From Stutzerimonas stutzeri (GTDB lineage: Bacteria > Pseudomonadota > Gammaproteobacteria > Pseudomonadales > Pseudomonadaceae): DNA of 64,000 bases. Location: NCBI RefSeq assembly GCF_024448955.1, contig NZ_JAMOIH010000007.1:124001-188000 (forward strand), written 5' to 3'. Position numbers and translations under genes: made by a program. Of the stretch, positions 17,684 to 26,800 are shown piece after piece (within the stretch, counting starts at the first letter, position 1; each line of letters begins with the position of its first letter). The notes under the pieces are model-generated. The model saw only the letters and a program-made list of their open reading frames with translations. It was not told the origin of the DNA and ran no database searches.

Positions 17684-17953
17684 ATGAACAGCCCCCTTCG
17701 TTTCAACGACGCCCTTCTTATTACTGACCGCGCCTTCAAGCCGTTCCAGTGCGTCGCCTGGACGCTGCTCGAAGGCAACGGCGACCTCAGCATCACCGTC
17801 GTGGATGGCAGCGAGTCTCGCGCTGTCGGCCATTGCAAACTGTCCAGCAATGTCTATTCCGATCCGGTCAAGCTTGGCAAATCCTTAGAGCAGGCACGGG
17901 CCGACCTGAGCCGTCAGGGCGTTCACTTCGCCCCCTGGCACATGCCCGAATAA
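17684..17953 (+). CDS. Small conserved-looking protein, paralogue of the one at 18415
   Basis: An 89-residue soluble protein with no recognised domain. It aligns along its length with the 95-residue product two genes downstream: both have a hydrophobic-Ile-[Thr/Ser]-x-x-Ala-Phe-x-Pro segment near residue 15, a central beta-rich region, then Tyr-x-x-Pro, LxxLLE-like, AR, LS, and end [HS]xx-Pro-Trp-[His/Ser]-Met-Pro-Glu. This resembles the small one-domain DUF proteins common in Pseudomonas, but I cannot name the family. The ATG follows a weak GAGAGA; no better in-frame start exists. A strong hairpin terminator follows directly. Confidence 0.75.
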   Translation: MNSPLRFNDALLITDRAFKPFQCVAWTLLEGNGDLSITVVDGSESRAVGHCKLSSNVYSDPVKLGKSLEQARADLSRQGVHFAPWHMPE

Positions 17954-17970
17954 GCATCGGCTTCGAAAGC

Positions 17971-18003
17971 AAAAGGCCCGGCTGCGTAAGCGCCGGGCCT
18001 TTT
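17971..18003. terminator. Bidirectional rho-independent terminator
   Basis: AAAAGGCCCGGC and GCCGGGCCTTTT form a perfect 12-bp stem around a nine-base loop, with A and T runs that let it work on both strands. Confidence 0.92.
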
Positions 18004-18107
18004 GCGTTGTGTTCGCGGTACCACCACGCATCGCCGCCCCGCTTGTTCGACTGATCCATTCGCCTGTTTCACGGTCCCAGCAATAAGTGAATCAAAAGGA
18101 GCGAGCC

Positions 18108-18389
18108 ATGAAAGGTGCAGAAGCCTACGTCAATGATCAGTGGCATAGCAGCGGGCTGGCAAATCTGCCAGAAGGTCCCGAAGCGCATTGCATTACTTTG
18201 AAATTCATCATTCCCCGCGATGCTCAATTCACCGGACTGCTCAATCATGTGTGCGAAGTCGCGCAACGGCGGCTGAGCGAGTTCTATGAAGGGCGCAAGG
18301 TAACGCACAAACCAGTGGTGGGTTCGGTCGTCGGGGACGGTAGCGGTGATGGCGTAGACCTCGTTTTCGATGTCGCCCCCGCAAGCTGA
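18108..18389 (+). CDS. Small protein of unknown function
   Basis: A 93-residue soluble protein starting MKGAEAYVNDQWHSSGL. I recognise no family. AAGGAG sits eight bases before the chosen ATG, which settles the start. It has a HCITLKFIIPRD beta-like segment, a helix rich in Arg/Glu, and a Gly/Asp-rich tail (VVGDGSGDGVDLVFDV). It lies between two paralogous small proteins and 25 bases before the second, so probably shares their transcript. Confidence 0.7.
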   Translation: MKGAEAYVNDQWHSSGLANLPEGPEAHCITLKFIIPRDAQFTGLLNHVCEVAQRRLSEFYEGRKVTHKPVVGSVVGDGSGDGVDLVFDVAPAS

Positions 18390-18414
18390 GCAGCTATCAC
18401 GAGGGAGCGGAACC

Positions 18415-18702
18415 ATGACCAGTCAACAGCTCACACTCGACGAAGCCATGCGTATCAGCGAGATGGCCTTTCTACCCTGCCACGTCACCACCGTGGCGGA
18501 TCATGAGGACGCCAGCTTTTCGCTGCGAGTAACCAACGCAGCGGGCGATGAAGTTCTTTCCATTGCGCATATCGCACGCTCCCAATACGCGACGCCGCTG
18601 CACCTCGCCGGGCTGCTGGAACATGCGCGTCTGCAGCTCAGCAAGGACGGAATATCGCTGAGCCCGTGGTCCATGCCTGAGCAACCGGGTATCACCGGAT
18701 AA
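18415..18702 (+). CDS. Small conserved-looking protein, paralogue of the one at 17684
   Basis: A 95-residue soluble protein starting MTSQQLTLDEAMRIS, with GAGGGAG upstream of the ATG. It shares the length pattern and C-terminal Pro-Trp-Ser-Met-Pro-Glu block with the 89-residue protein upstream but adds a six-residue tail. Function unknown. It precedes the DUF421 membrane protein gene by 25 bases and is likely cotranscribed with it. Confidence 0.75.
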   Translation: MTSQQLTLDEAMRISEMAFLPCHVTTVADHEDASFSLRVTNAAGDEVLSIAHIARSQYATPLHLAGLLEHARLQLSKDGISLSPWSMPEQPGITG

Positions 18703-18727
18703 CCACCCTCACCTGCCGAGACACTGA

Positions 18728-19420
18728 ATGACTCCTTTCGATTGGCAGCGCATGCTGCTGGATAGCTTTCCTCCGATGTTTATCGCTGAGGTGGCGCTAC
18801 GGGCGTTTTTTGCCTTCTGTGCGGTTTTTCTGTTTTTGAAGATCAGCGGGCGTCGCGGTATCAGGCAGCTGTCGCTGTTCGAACTGGTAGTGATCCTGAC
18901 CCTCGGTTCCGCCGCCGGTGATGTGTCGTTTTATGAGGATGTGCCGCTGCTGCCCGTTGCCGCGGTGTTCATTACTCTGTTGGGGCTTTACCGGCTCACG
19001 GTATGGGCGTCGGGCCACAGCGAGCGATTCTCAAACTGGATGGAAGGCAAGCCGGTAACAATCATCAAGGACGGGCTGTATGAGCTGAACAGCCTGGAAG
19101 GATTGAACATTTCGTCCGATGAATTCTTCATGGAGTTGCGCCAGCAAGGCGTCGAGCACCTGGGGCAGGTTCGCCTGGGCATTCTTGAAACAGACGGCGA
19201 CGTGAGCCTTTTTTTCAACGACGACGACTCGATACGCCCCGGGTTACCGGTTCTACCCACAGAGTACCGGCCTGCCTATCAGCAGGCGCCCTCCAGCGGT
19301 CTATATGCCTGCACGCGCTGCGGATACCCGCAAGTGATCGGCGAACAGCAGCAGGCGACTTGTCCTCGTTGCCAGAACCAGCACTGGTGCATTGCGCTGA
19401 GCAATCCGCGCTTGCGCTGA
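18728..19420 (+). CDS. DUF421/YetF-family membrane protein with C-terminal zinc ribbon
   Basis: A 230-residue protein. Three hydrophobic helices (about 18-38, 48-66, 73-95) are followed by a soluble DUF421 domain with GKPVTIIKDGLYELNSLEGLNISSDEFFMELRQQGV, the YetF-like signature. The unusual part is the C-terminus, where C195-x2-C198 and C212-x2-C215 form a rubredoxin-like zinc ribbon with a further Cys at 221. Standard YetF proteins end before this. It sits in a group of small genes ahead of a type IB topoisomerase, a context suggesting envelope or stress roles; no precise function is known. Confidence 0.88.
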   Translation: MTPFDWQRMLLDSFPPMFIAEVALRAFFAFCAVFLFLKISGRRGIRQLSLFELVVILTLGSAAGDVSFYEDVPLLPVAAVFITLLGLYRLTVWASGHSERFSNWMEGKPVTIIKDGLYELNSLEGLNISSDEFFMELRQQGVEHLGQVRLGILETDGDVSLFFNDDDSIRPGLPVLPTEYRPAYQQAPSSGLYACTRCGYPQVIGEQQQATCPRCQNQHWCIALSNPRLR

Positions 19421-19484
19421 CATGCGGCACGAACCCACTCCGCCTACATCGGTCACTTATAAAGACGGTCCGCGCGACGAGTCA

Positions 19485-19504
19485 CGCAGCGCGGCTGCGC
19501 TTTT
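19485..19504 (+). terminator. Probable terminator after the DUF421 gene
   Basis: CGCAGC, a GCG loop and GCTGCG are followed by CTTTT. The stem is short but GC-rich and sits 65 bases after the stop codon, just before the next small ORF. Confidence 0.55.
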
Positions 19505-19528
19505 CACTCGCGATTCAGGAGCATTCCT

Positions 19529-19693
19529 ATGCTAGGCGACTATTCCTCGATAAATGAACATCTCGAAACCGCACGAAAGCACGCTGACCATGCTGAGACA
19601 AGCGCGGATCCTGCGATTTATCGCGAAGCGATCGACGAGTTGGTAGCCGCGATAAGGCTGTTAATGCGTAACAGCCAGGAAAAGGAAAGCTGA
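19529..19693 (+). CDS. 54-residue small protein, function unknown
   Basis: An ATG with AGGAG seven bases upstream opens a 54-codon frame: MLGDYSSINEHLETARKH..., ending MRNSQEKES. It is strongly charged, predicted helical throughout, with no membrane segment or Cys. Codon use looks like its neighbours. The strong ribosome site and position between a terminator and the topoisomerase gene make it a credible gene that automated callers might skip. No family recognised. Confidence 0.65.
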   Translation: MLGDYSSINEHLETARKHADHAETSADPAIYREAIDELVAAIRLLMRNSQEKES

Positions 19694-19794
19694 TCGCACT
19701 ATGCGCCGGCTCTCGCCGGGTATGTTGCGGTCCCTGACCAGGCTTGCCGGCCACGCCGTCCGGGGCCGAATGATGTTTGAAAGAGGAGTTTCGA

Positions 19795-20898
19795 ATGCTG
19801 GTCGATCAGAGCAGTGAGACTCCTCTAGGCTCGGCGGAAGGCGTGCGCCCGGTGCCAGCGGACGAGCAGCACGATACGGGCACTCCCCTGTGCCCCCCGC
19901 TTCCTACCGATCTTCATTACGTCGACGACCGCAGTCCCGGCATCAGTCGCCGCGTGTTGAGAGGGAAATTTGCGTACTTTTTGCCAAGCGGCGAGCGCAT
20001 TCGTGATGCGGCAGAGATTTCGCGGATCAACAAGCTGGCTATTCCTCCCGCTTATACCGACGTCTGGATATGCCCAGATCCGCAAGGCCATATGCAGGCC
20101 ACCGGGCGCGATGCACGCGGTCGCAAACAATATCGCTATCACGCTCGCTGGCGGGAAATTCGCGACAGCAACAAGTACGAACGCATCTTGGCGTTCGGTG
20201 CGGCCCTACCCAGGCTGCGTGCTCGCCTGGAGCAACAACTGTCCTTGCGCGGCATGCCGCGGGAGAAGGTCATGGCGCTTGTCGTGCAACTGCTCGAATC
20301 GACGTTGATCCGTGTCGGCAACTCACGATACGCGCGGGACAATCGCTCCTACGGTCTGACGACGTTGCGCACGCGCCATGTGGATGTACGGGGCGCGGCG
20401 ATTCGCTTTCAATTTCGCGGCAAGAGCGGCGTAGAGCATCAGGTCACGCTGAGGAATCAGAGACTGGCGCGCATCATGCGCCGCTGCATGGAGCTGTCCG
20501 GCCAACATCTCTTCCAGTATCTGGACGAAGACGGTCAGTGCCATCCGGTCAGTTCAAGCGACGTGAATCAATTCCTGCAGGATATGACCGGTGGCGACTT
20601 CACGGCTAAGGACTATCGCACCTGGGCAGGCAGCGCGCTGGCCCTTGAGTATTTGCGAAAGTGTGATTGGCAACCGGAAGCGGTTGCGCGCCGCAATCTG
20701 GTCGAAACGGTCAAGGATGTCTCCCGACAGCTGGGTAACACACCAGCGGTGTGTCGCCAGTGCTACATACACCCCGACGTGCTCGATGCCTTTGTTTCCG
20801 GTGAACTTGCGCGGCTGCCCAAAGCGCGAAAACGTAAATGGTTGAGCAGCGCGGAGGTCACGCTTCTGAATTTTCTTACCGACCGCAATCCGGTGTGA
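19795..20898 (+). CDS. DNA topoisomerase IB (poxvirus/eukaryote-like)
   Basis: A 367-residue type IB topoisomerase, which relaxes supercoils through a 3'-phosphotyrosine nick. The catalytic domain is complete: RYARDNRSYGLTTLRTRHV with the first arginine, KDYRTWAGSALALEYL with the second, and LGNTPAVCRQCYIHPDVLDAF with the catalytic Tyr at about 324. Length is close to the Deinococcus enzyme. The ATG at 19795 has AGAGGAG six bases upstream; an earlier TTG overlaps that site and is rejected. Its stop lies only five bases from the convergent diguanylate cyclase gene. Bacterial copies are patchily distributed and thought to be acquired. Confidence 0.93.
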   Translation: MLVDQSSETPLGSAEGVRPVPADEQHDTGTPLCPPLPTDLHYVDDRSPGISRRVLRGKFAYFLPSGERIRDAAEISRINKLAIPPAYTDVWICPDPQGHMQATGRDARGRKQYRYHARWREIRDSNKYERILAFGAALPRLRARLEQQLSLRGMPREKVMALVVQLLESTLIRVGNSRYARDNRSYGLTTLRTRHVDVRGAAIRFQFRGKSGVEHQVTLRNQRLARIMRRCMELSGQHLFQYLDEDGQCHPVSSSDVNQFLQDMTGGDFTAKDYRTWAGSALALEYLRKCDWQPEAVARRNLVETVKDVSRQLGNTPAVCRQCYIHPDVLDAFVSGELARLPKARKRKWLSSAEVTLLNFLTDRNPV

Positions 20899-20903
20899 CG
20901 CAC

Positions 20904-21857
20904 TTACTGGTAAAGCGTCACCCGGTTGCGCCCCGCTGATTTGGAGGCATACAGCGCGCTATCGGCCCGCTCGATCAATTGCGCATAGCCACTTGTGGGC
21001 TGGCTGAGATCGGCGACGCCAAGGCTGACGGTAAAGCGAATGCTATGACCTTCGTAGACAACTTCAAGCGCCTCGATGGATTGACGCAGCCTTTCGGCGA
21101 CTGATACTGCGCCCTCACTATCGGTATCGGGCAGCAACACCACGAATTCTTCGCCGCCGTAGCGCCCTGCGATATCAGCGTCCCGCATGCTGTTACGAAT
21201 GACGTCAGCCGTTTGCTGGATAACGGCATCGCCAGTCTGATGGCCGTAGGTGTCGTTGATCTTCTTGAAATGGTCAATGTCGAACATCACCAGCGCCGCG
21301 TTGCGATCGTAGCGGCGATGCCGTGCATATTCCTGACGCAGCATCTCTTCCCAATGCCCTCGGTTGAACAGACCTGTCAGGCGGTCGGTGCTCGATAGCC
21401 GTTGCAGCTCCCGGTTCGCCGCTTGCAGCTGGCGGCGGTTGGTTGCGACATCGGTCACGTCATAGATGATCAGGCAAATCTGCTCGATACCGCCGCCGAG
21501 CCCCTTCAACGGCAGCAGTGTGGTGTTCTGATACATGAAATCTTCTAGCCCGGTGATCGGCTGGTAATTCTTGAACCGCAGCAGGTACGGACGCTGCTCC
21601 CAGACGGTGAATGAAGGCGTGCCGAGCGTTGCGACGTTCTCTACCTTACGCCGGAACCACTGCTCGTCGACTTCCGGAAACAGCTCGAAGAATGATTTCT
21701 TTCGTGCTTCTTCGGGTAACCGCCCGGATCGGTTCTCCATGAACGTATTCCACACATCGATGCGGTATTGGCGATCCAGCACCACAACCCCAACGTCAAT
21801 GCTCTGAACGATTGCCAGCAGCCAGTGAAGTTCGCTCAGATTGTTCGAGTCGGACAT
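20904..21857 (-). CDS. PAS-GGDEF diguanylate cyclase
   Basis: A 317-residue protein. Residues about 10-130 form a PAS-like sensor (VVVLDRQYRIDVWNTFME...), a short coiled linker follows, and the C-terminal GGDEF domain has its active-site GGEEF at 234-238, with RDAD exactly five residues before as the inhibitory site. Both are intact, so it should make cyclic di-GMP and be feedback-inhibited. There is no signal peptide or membrane helix, so the sensor is cytoplasmic. The start overlaps the end region of the upstream response regulator gene with two bases between them, so the two are surely cotranscribed. Confidence 0.94.
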   Translation of the reverse strand: MSDSNNLSELHWLLAIVQSIDVGVVVLDRQYRIDVWNTFMENRSGRLPEEARKKSFFELFPEVDEQWFRRKVENVATLGTPSFTVWEQRPYLLRFKNYQPITGLEDFMYQNTTLLPLKGLGGGIEQICLIIYDVTDVATNRRQLQAANRELQRLSSTDRLTGLFNRGHWEEMLRQEYARHRRYDRNAALVMFDIDHFKKINDTYGHQTGDAVIQQTADVIRNSMRDADIAGRYGGEEFVVLLPDTDSEGAVSVAERLRQSIEALEVVYEGHSIRFTVSLGVADLSQPTSGYAQLIERADSALYASKSAGRNRVTLYQ

Positions 21858-21859
21858 GC

Positions 21860-22858
21860 TCAGTCCATCAGGTACGCGAGTTTACGGGACAGCAGCTCAA
21901 CTGAATCTTCGGTGAACAGCAACAGCAGGTCGAAATGTACATCGTGAGCTTCAATGCTGTAGCTGATTTCCACCGCAAGGGTGTTTTTCCAGCGTTGGCG
22001 GTTCACGCGGATGAGCTCATCGATCGAGGCGTGCTGGCCCAGCACTTGCGGATGCCCCTGGGAAAACACGACATCGATCTGATCGGCGATACCGCTCAGG
22101 CATGCGCTGATCAACAGACTCGACAGATCGAGCAGCATCTCAAGTTCGCGGTAATCCTCCGTGCCCATCAAGACCGCCATATCGGCCATTTCCGAGTCAT
22201 GAAAGATCAGCAACGCCTCGCCGGCAATACCGCTGCCAATATATCCCTGGCAGACGGCCGTGAGCTTGTCCCCTTGAGCCGCGTCGGCAAGCGCCATATG
22301 CAGTTCGCCGACTTCGAAAATGTTCACATTGGGAACAGGCAACTGAACGAAAACGCCGAGAACTCGCGCCAGGAGCGCTGCTGCACGTCCCATCGCGACG
22401 TTCACCACTTCGCGAAACGCGTCGCGAAATGGGATCTGTCCGGTATTCCTTTGACCAAGCGAAGGCATTTCATCGCCTAACAACACTAAGCTTGCCAGCG
22501 TCTGTTGCAGATGTACCGGATCGGCGGGTTTGCGGATGAATGCAAGCGCACCCAACTCCAGCACGCGTCGCACGGCCTCGTCCTGAACGTCCGCCGAGAT
22601 GACGATGACTTTGCATTCGAGGCATTCGTCGCGAAGCGCGCCAAGCACCTGATAACCGTCCATGTCCGGCATCGTCAGATCGAGCAGTAGCGCATCGATA
22701 CCGCCTTCACGAATACGTTCGAGCGCCTCACGGCCACTCGACGCCTGGTGAGTATCCAGTGGCCAGGCAGCCGGAAGCGCACGCAGTAGCTGCTTGCGCG
22801 CCAGGCTCGAATCATCGCAAATCAAAAGGGAAACGGCAGACATGCAGCGCTCGCTCAC
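21860..22858 (-). CDS. Response regulator with a CheC/CheX-like output domain
   Basis: A 332-residue protein: a receiver domain (about 8-128) with acidic pocket DD at 15-16, phosphoacceptor Asp60 in LLLDLTMPD, and conserved Lys in FIRKPADP. The C-terminal part (about 145-332) resembles the CheC/CheX/FliY phosphatase fold, with a FREVVNVAMGRAAALLARVLG segment carrying the Glu-x2-Asn motif; the second motif is degenerate. GTG at 22858 is chosen since GGAGG lies eight bases upstream; the ATG five codons on lacks this. Coupled to the cyclase gene downstream, it may tune phosphorylation signals feeding cyclic di-GMP output. Confidence 0.88.
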   Translation of the reverse strand: MSERCMSAVSLLICDDSSLARKQLLRALPAAWPLDTHQASSGREALERIREGGIDALLLDLTMPDMDGYQVLGALRDECLECKVIVISADVQDEAVRRVLELGALAFIRKPADPVHLQQTLASLVLLGDEMPSLGQRNTGQIPFRDAFREVVNVAMGRAAALLARVLGVFVQLPVPNVNIFEVGELHMALADAAQGDKLTAVCQGYIGSGIAGEALLIFHDSEMADMAVLMGTEDYRELEMLLDLSSLLISACLSGIADQIDVVFSQGHPQVLGQHASIDELIRVNRQRWKNTLAVEISYSIEAHDVHFDLLLLFTEDSVELLSRKLAYLMD

Positions 22859-22982
22859 GTGGTCAGCCTCCAGAACCTGAACAGCTTATCCCAGCAAACG
22901 AGCGCCGTGGCGGCGACACACAACGGTAATAGCATTTAGCCACACAACTGGCGGAAACGCCCACCGTTTAGGCGGTTAAGCC

Positions 22983-23567
22983 TTAATAGTAGGCGTTATC
23001 ACGATTGGTATGGTCAGTTACGTCACGCACGCCTTTGAGCTCGGGAATCCGCTCCAGCAGAGTTTTTTCGATACCTTCCTTGAGCGTAACGTCAGCCTGT
23101 CCACATCCTTGGCAGCCGCCGCCGAACTGCAGCACAGCCACTCCTTCGTCGACCACGTCGATCAAAGTGACCTGGCCACCGTGGCTGGCAAGCCCCGGGT
23201 TGATTTCGGTTTGCAGGTAGTAGTTGATTCGCTCGTTCAACGGGCTGTCTTCGTTGACCATGGGCACCTTGGCATTGGGTGCCTTGATGGTCAGCTGGCC
23301 GCCCATGCGATCGGTGGCGTAATCCACCAAAGCGTCTTCCAGAAAGGGCTCGCTGACACCATCGATCCACGCCGTGAAACGCTTTAGCGCAATCGCAACG
23401 TCATCCGGCTTTTCTTCCCCAGGCTTGCAATAAGCGATGCAGGTTTCGGCGTATGGCGTACCGGGCTGAGTGATGAAGACCCGGATGCCAATTCCGGTGG
23501 TGTTCTGCTTTTCGAGCAGCTCGGCCAAGTAATCGTGTGCAGCTTCGGTAATGGTAATGGCGCTCAT
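22983..23567 (-). CDS. nfuA: Fe-S cluster carrier NfuA
   Basis: A 194-residue protein with a degenerate A-type N-terminal domain and a C-terminal Nfu domain whose CQGCG supplies Cys152 and Cys155 for a bridging 4Fe-4S cluster in the dimer. Length and layout match E. coli NfuA, which delivers clusters to target enzymes, especially under oxidative stress. AGGAG precedes the ATG; upstream in-frame codons are not needed. Single-gene unit divergent from metH. The gap of about 280 bases between them holds no recognised riboswitch or RNA. Confidence 0.97.
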   Translation of the reverse strand: MSAITITEAAHDYLAELLEKQNTTGIGIRVFITQPGTPYAETCIAYCKPGEEKPDDVAIALKRFTAWIDGVSEPFLEDALVDYATDRMGGQLTIKAPNAKVPMVNEDSPLNERINYYLQTEINPGLASHGGQVTLIDVVDEGVAVLQFGGGCQGCGQADVTLKEGIEKTLLERIPELKGVRDVTDHTNRDNAYY

Positions 23568-23850
23568 GGGAACTCCTCTCATACATGCCCGGCAGTGTAC
23601 GCCAACCAATGCGCAGGATAAAGTCCTAGCGTTTTAGTAGGAAATACCGCCATGACCATGATCCCGGTGGCTTGCGCTCGCTTTGCAGCGCAACGTTGTC
23701 CTGCTTTTACGCCTCGGTTATTTAAGCGTGGATTCATCCCTTCCGCTCCGCAACTCAACATGAGCAAATCTCATTCAAATCCTCGAGCGATCAAAAAGCG
23801 TGCAGCTTTGTTATCATTCCCGGTCCCGTAATCAGCTCCAGGTAGTTCCC

Positions 23851-26800
23851 ATGTTTGACCGCAACGCCCGTCTCCAGGCACTCCAGCAGGCGCTCAAGGA
23901 GCGCATCCTGATTCTCGACGGCGGCATGGGCACCATGATCCAGAGCTACAAACTGGAGGAGTCCGATTACCGCGGCGAGCGTTTCGCCGATTGGCCGCAG
24001 GATCTCAAAGGCAACAACGACCTGTTGATCCTCACTCGCCCTGACGCCATTAGCGCGATCGAGACGGCGTACTTCGACGCCGGCGCGGATATCGTCGAAA
24101 CCAATACCTTCAACGCCACCCGCGTGTCCCAAGCTGATTACGGCATGGAAGAGCTGGTTTACGAGTTGAACGTCGAAGGCGCCCGCCTCGCCCGCCAGGC
24201 AGCCGATGCGAAGACGGCGGAAACACCGGACAAACCCCGTTTCGTCGCCGGCGTGCTCGGCCCGACCAGCCGCACCTGTTCGCTATCGCCCGACGTGAAC
24301 AACCCGGGCTATCGCAACGTCACCTTCGATGAATTGGTGGAGAACTACACCGAAGCCACCCGCGGCCTGATCGAAGGCGGCTCGGATCTGATTCTGATCG
24401 AGACCATCTTCGACACGCTCAACGCGAAAGCCGCAATCTTTGCCGTACAAGGCGTGTTCGAAGAGCTCGGCTTCGAGTTGCCGATCATGATCTCCGGCAC
24501 CATCACCGATGCCTCCGGCCGCACGCTGTCCGGACAAACCACCGAGGCCTTTTGGAACTCCATACGTCACGCCAAACCGATCTCCGTCGGATTGAACTGC
24601 GCGCTGGGCGCCAAGGAGCTGCGGCCCTATCTGGAAGAGCTGTCGAACAAGGCCGAGACCCATGTTTCGGCGCACCCCAACGCCGGCTTGCCGAACGCCT
24701 TCGGTGAGTACGATGAAAGTCCCGAAGAAATGGCTCGGGTCGTCGAAGAGTTTGCCGCCAGCGGCTTCCTCAATATCGTCGGCGGTTGCTGCGGCACGAC
24801 GCCCGCCCATATCGAGGCGATTGCCAAAGCCGTCGCCAAATACGCGCCGCGAGCAATCCCCGATATACCTAAGGCGTGCCGGCTGTCAGGCCTGGAGCCT
24901 TTCACGATTGACCGCAGTTCGCTGTTCGTCAACGTTGGCGAGCGGACCAACATCACCGGTTCGGCAAAATTTGCCCGCCTGGTTCGCGAGGAAAACTACA
25001 CCGAAGCCCTGGAAGTCGCCCTGCAACAGGTAGAAGCCGGCGCCCAGGTGATCGACATCAACATGGACGAGGGCATGCTGGATTCGAAGAAGGCCATGGT
25101 GACCTTCCTCAATCTGATCGCCGGCGAACCCGACATTTCCCGCGTGCCGATCATGATCGACTCCTCCAAATGGGAGGTAATCGAGGCGGGCCTGAAATGC
25201 ATCCAGGGCAAAGGCATCGTCAACTCGATTTCCATGAAGGAAGGCGTCGAGGCTTTCAAGCATCATGCCCGCCTGTGCAAGCGCTACGGCGCCGCCGTGG
25301 TGGTAATGGCCTTCGATGAGGCCGGCCAGGCCGACACCGCCGCACGCAAGCGCGAGATCTGCCAGCGCAGCTACGACATTCTGGTCAACGAGGTGGGCTT
25401 CCCGCCGGAAGACATCATTTTCGACCCGAACATCTTCGCCATCGCCACCGGCATTGAGGAACACAACAACTACGCCGTGGATTTCATCGAAGCCTGCGCC
25501 TACATCCGCGACAACCTTCCCTACGCATTGACTTCCGGCGGCGTGTCGAACGTGTCGTTCTCGTTCCGCGGCAACAACCCGGTGCGCGAGGCGATCCATT
25601 CGGTCTTCCTCTATTACGCCATCCAGAACGGCCTGACGATGGGCATCGTCAACGCCGGACAGCTGGAGATTTATGACGAAATTCCAAAGGTGCTTCGTGA
25701 TTCCGTCGAGGATGTGGTGCTCAATCGCACGCCCAATGGCACCGAGGCGCTACTGGCCATTGCCGATGAGTTCAAGGGCGATGGCAGTGTCAAGGAAGCG
25801 GAAACCGAGGAGTGGCGTAGCTATAGCGTCGAGAAACGACTGGAACATGCCCTGGTCAAGGGCATCACCACGCACATCGTCCAAGACACCGAAGAATTCC
25901 GTCTGCTATGCGCCCGTCCTATTGAGGTTATCGAAGGTCCGCTGATGGCCGGCATGAACGTGGTCGGCGACCTGTTCGGTTCGGGCAAGATGTTCCTGCC
26001 GCAGGTGGTCAAATCGGCGCGCGTGATGAAGCAGGCGGTCGCGCACCTGATCCCATTCATCGAAGCTGAAAAAGGCGATAAGCCAGAGGCCAAGGGCAAG
26101 ATCCTCATGGCCACGGTCAAGGGCGACGTGCATGACATTGGCAAGAACATCGTCGGCGTGGTGCTCGGTTGCAACGGCTACGACGTGGTCGACATGGGCG
26201 TGATGGTCCCGGCGGAGAAAATTCTGCAGACCGCCATCGCCGAGAAGTGCGACATCATTGGCCTGTCCGGTCTAATCACCCCGTCGCTGGATGAAATGGT
26301 GCATGTGGCCAGGGAAATGCAGCGCCAAAACTTCAGCCTGCCCCTGATGATCGGCGGTGCTACGACGTCCAAGGCCCACACCGCTGTAAAGATCGATCCA
26401 CACTACAAGAACGATGCCGTGGTCTACGTCACCGACGCCTCGCGCGCGGTGGGTGTCGCCACGACGCTGTTGTCGAAGGAACTGAAGCCGGCCTTCGCCA
26501 CGAAAACTCGCGAAGAATACGCGATGATCCGCGAGCGCACCGCCAACCGCAGCGCCCGCACCGAACGCCTCACATACGCCAAAGCCATCGCCGCCAAACC
26601 CAAGTTCGACTGGAGCGATTACTCGCCGATCAAACCGACCTTCACGGGTCGGAAGGTGCTTGAGGATATCGACCTGCGCACCCTGGTCGATTACATCGAC
26701 TGGACGCCGTTCTTCATTGCCTGGGATCTGGCCGGAAAATATCCACGCATTCTCGAGGACGAAGTCGTCGGTGAAGCCGCTACCGCACTGTTTGGTGATG

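Noticed and set aside
23610-23850. Possible riboswitch before metH
   Set aside because: No B12-box or SAH-riboswitch consensus could be found by eye in the leader.
24886-25599. 237-codon leftward ORF
   Set aside because: Lies entirely inside metH on the other strand; His/Gly/Val-rich composition of an antisense frame.
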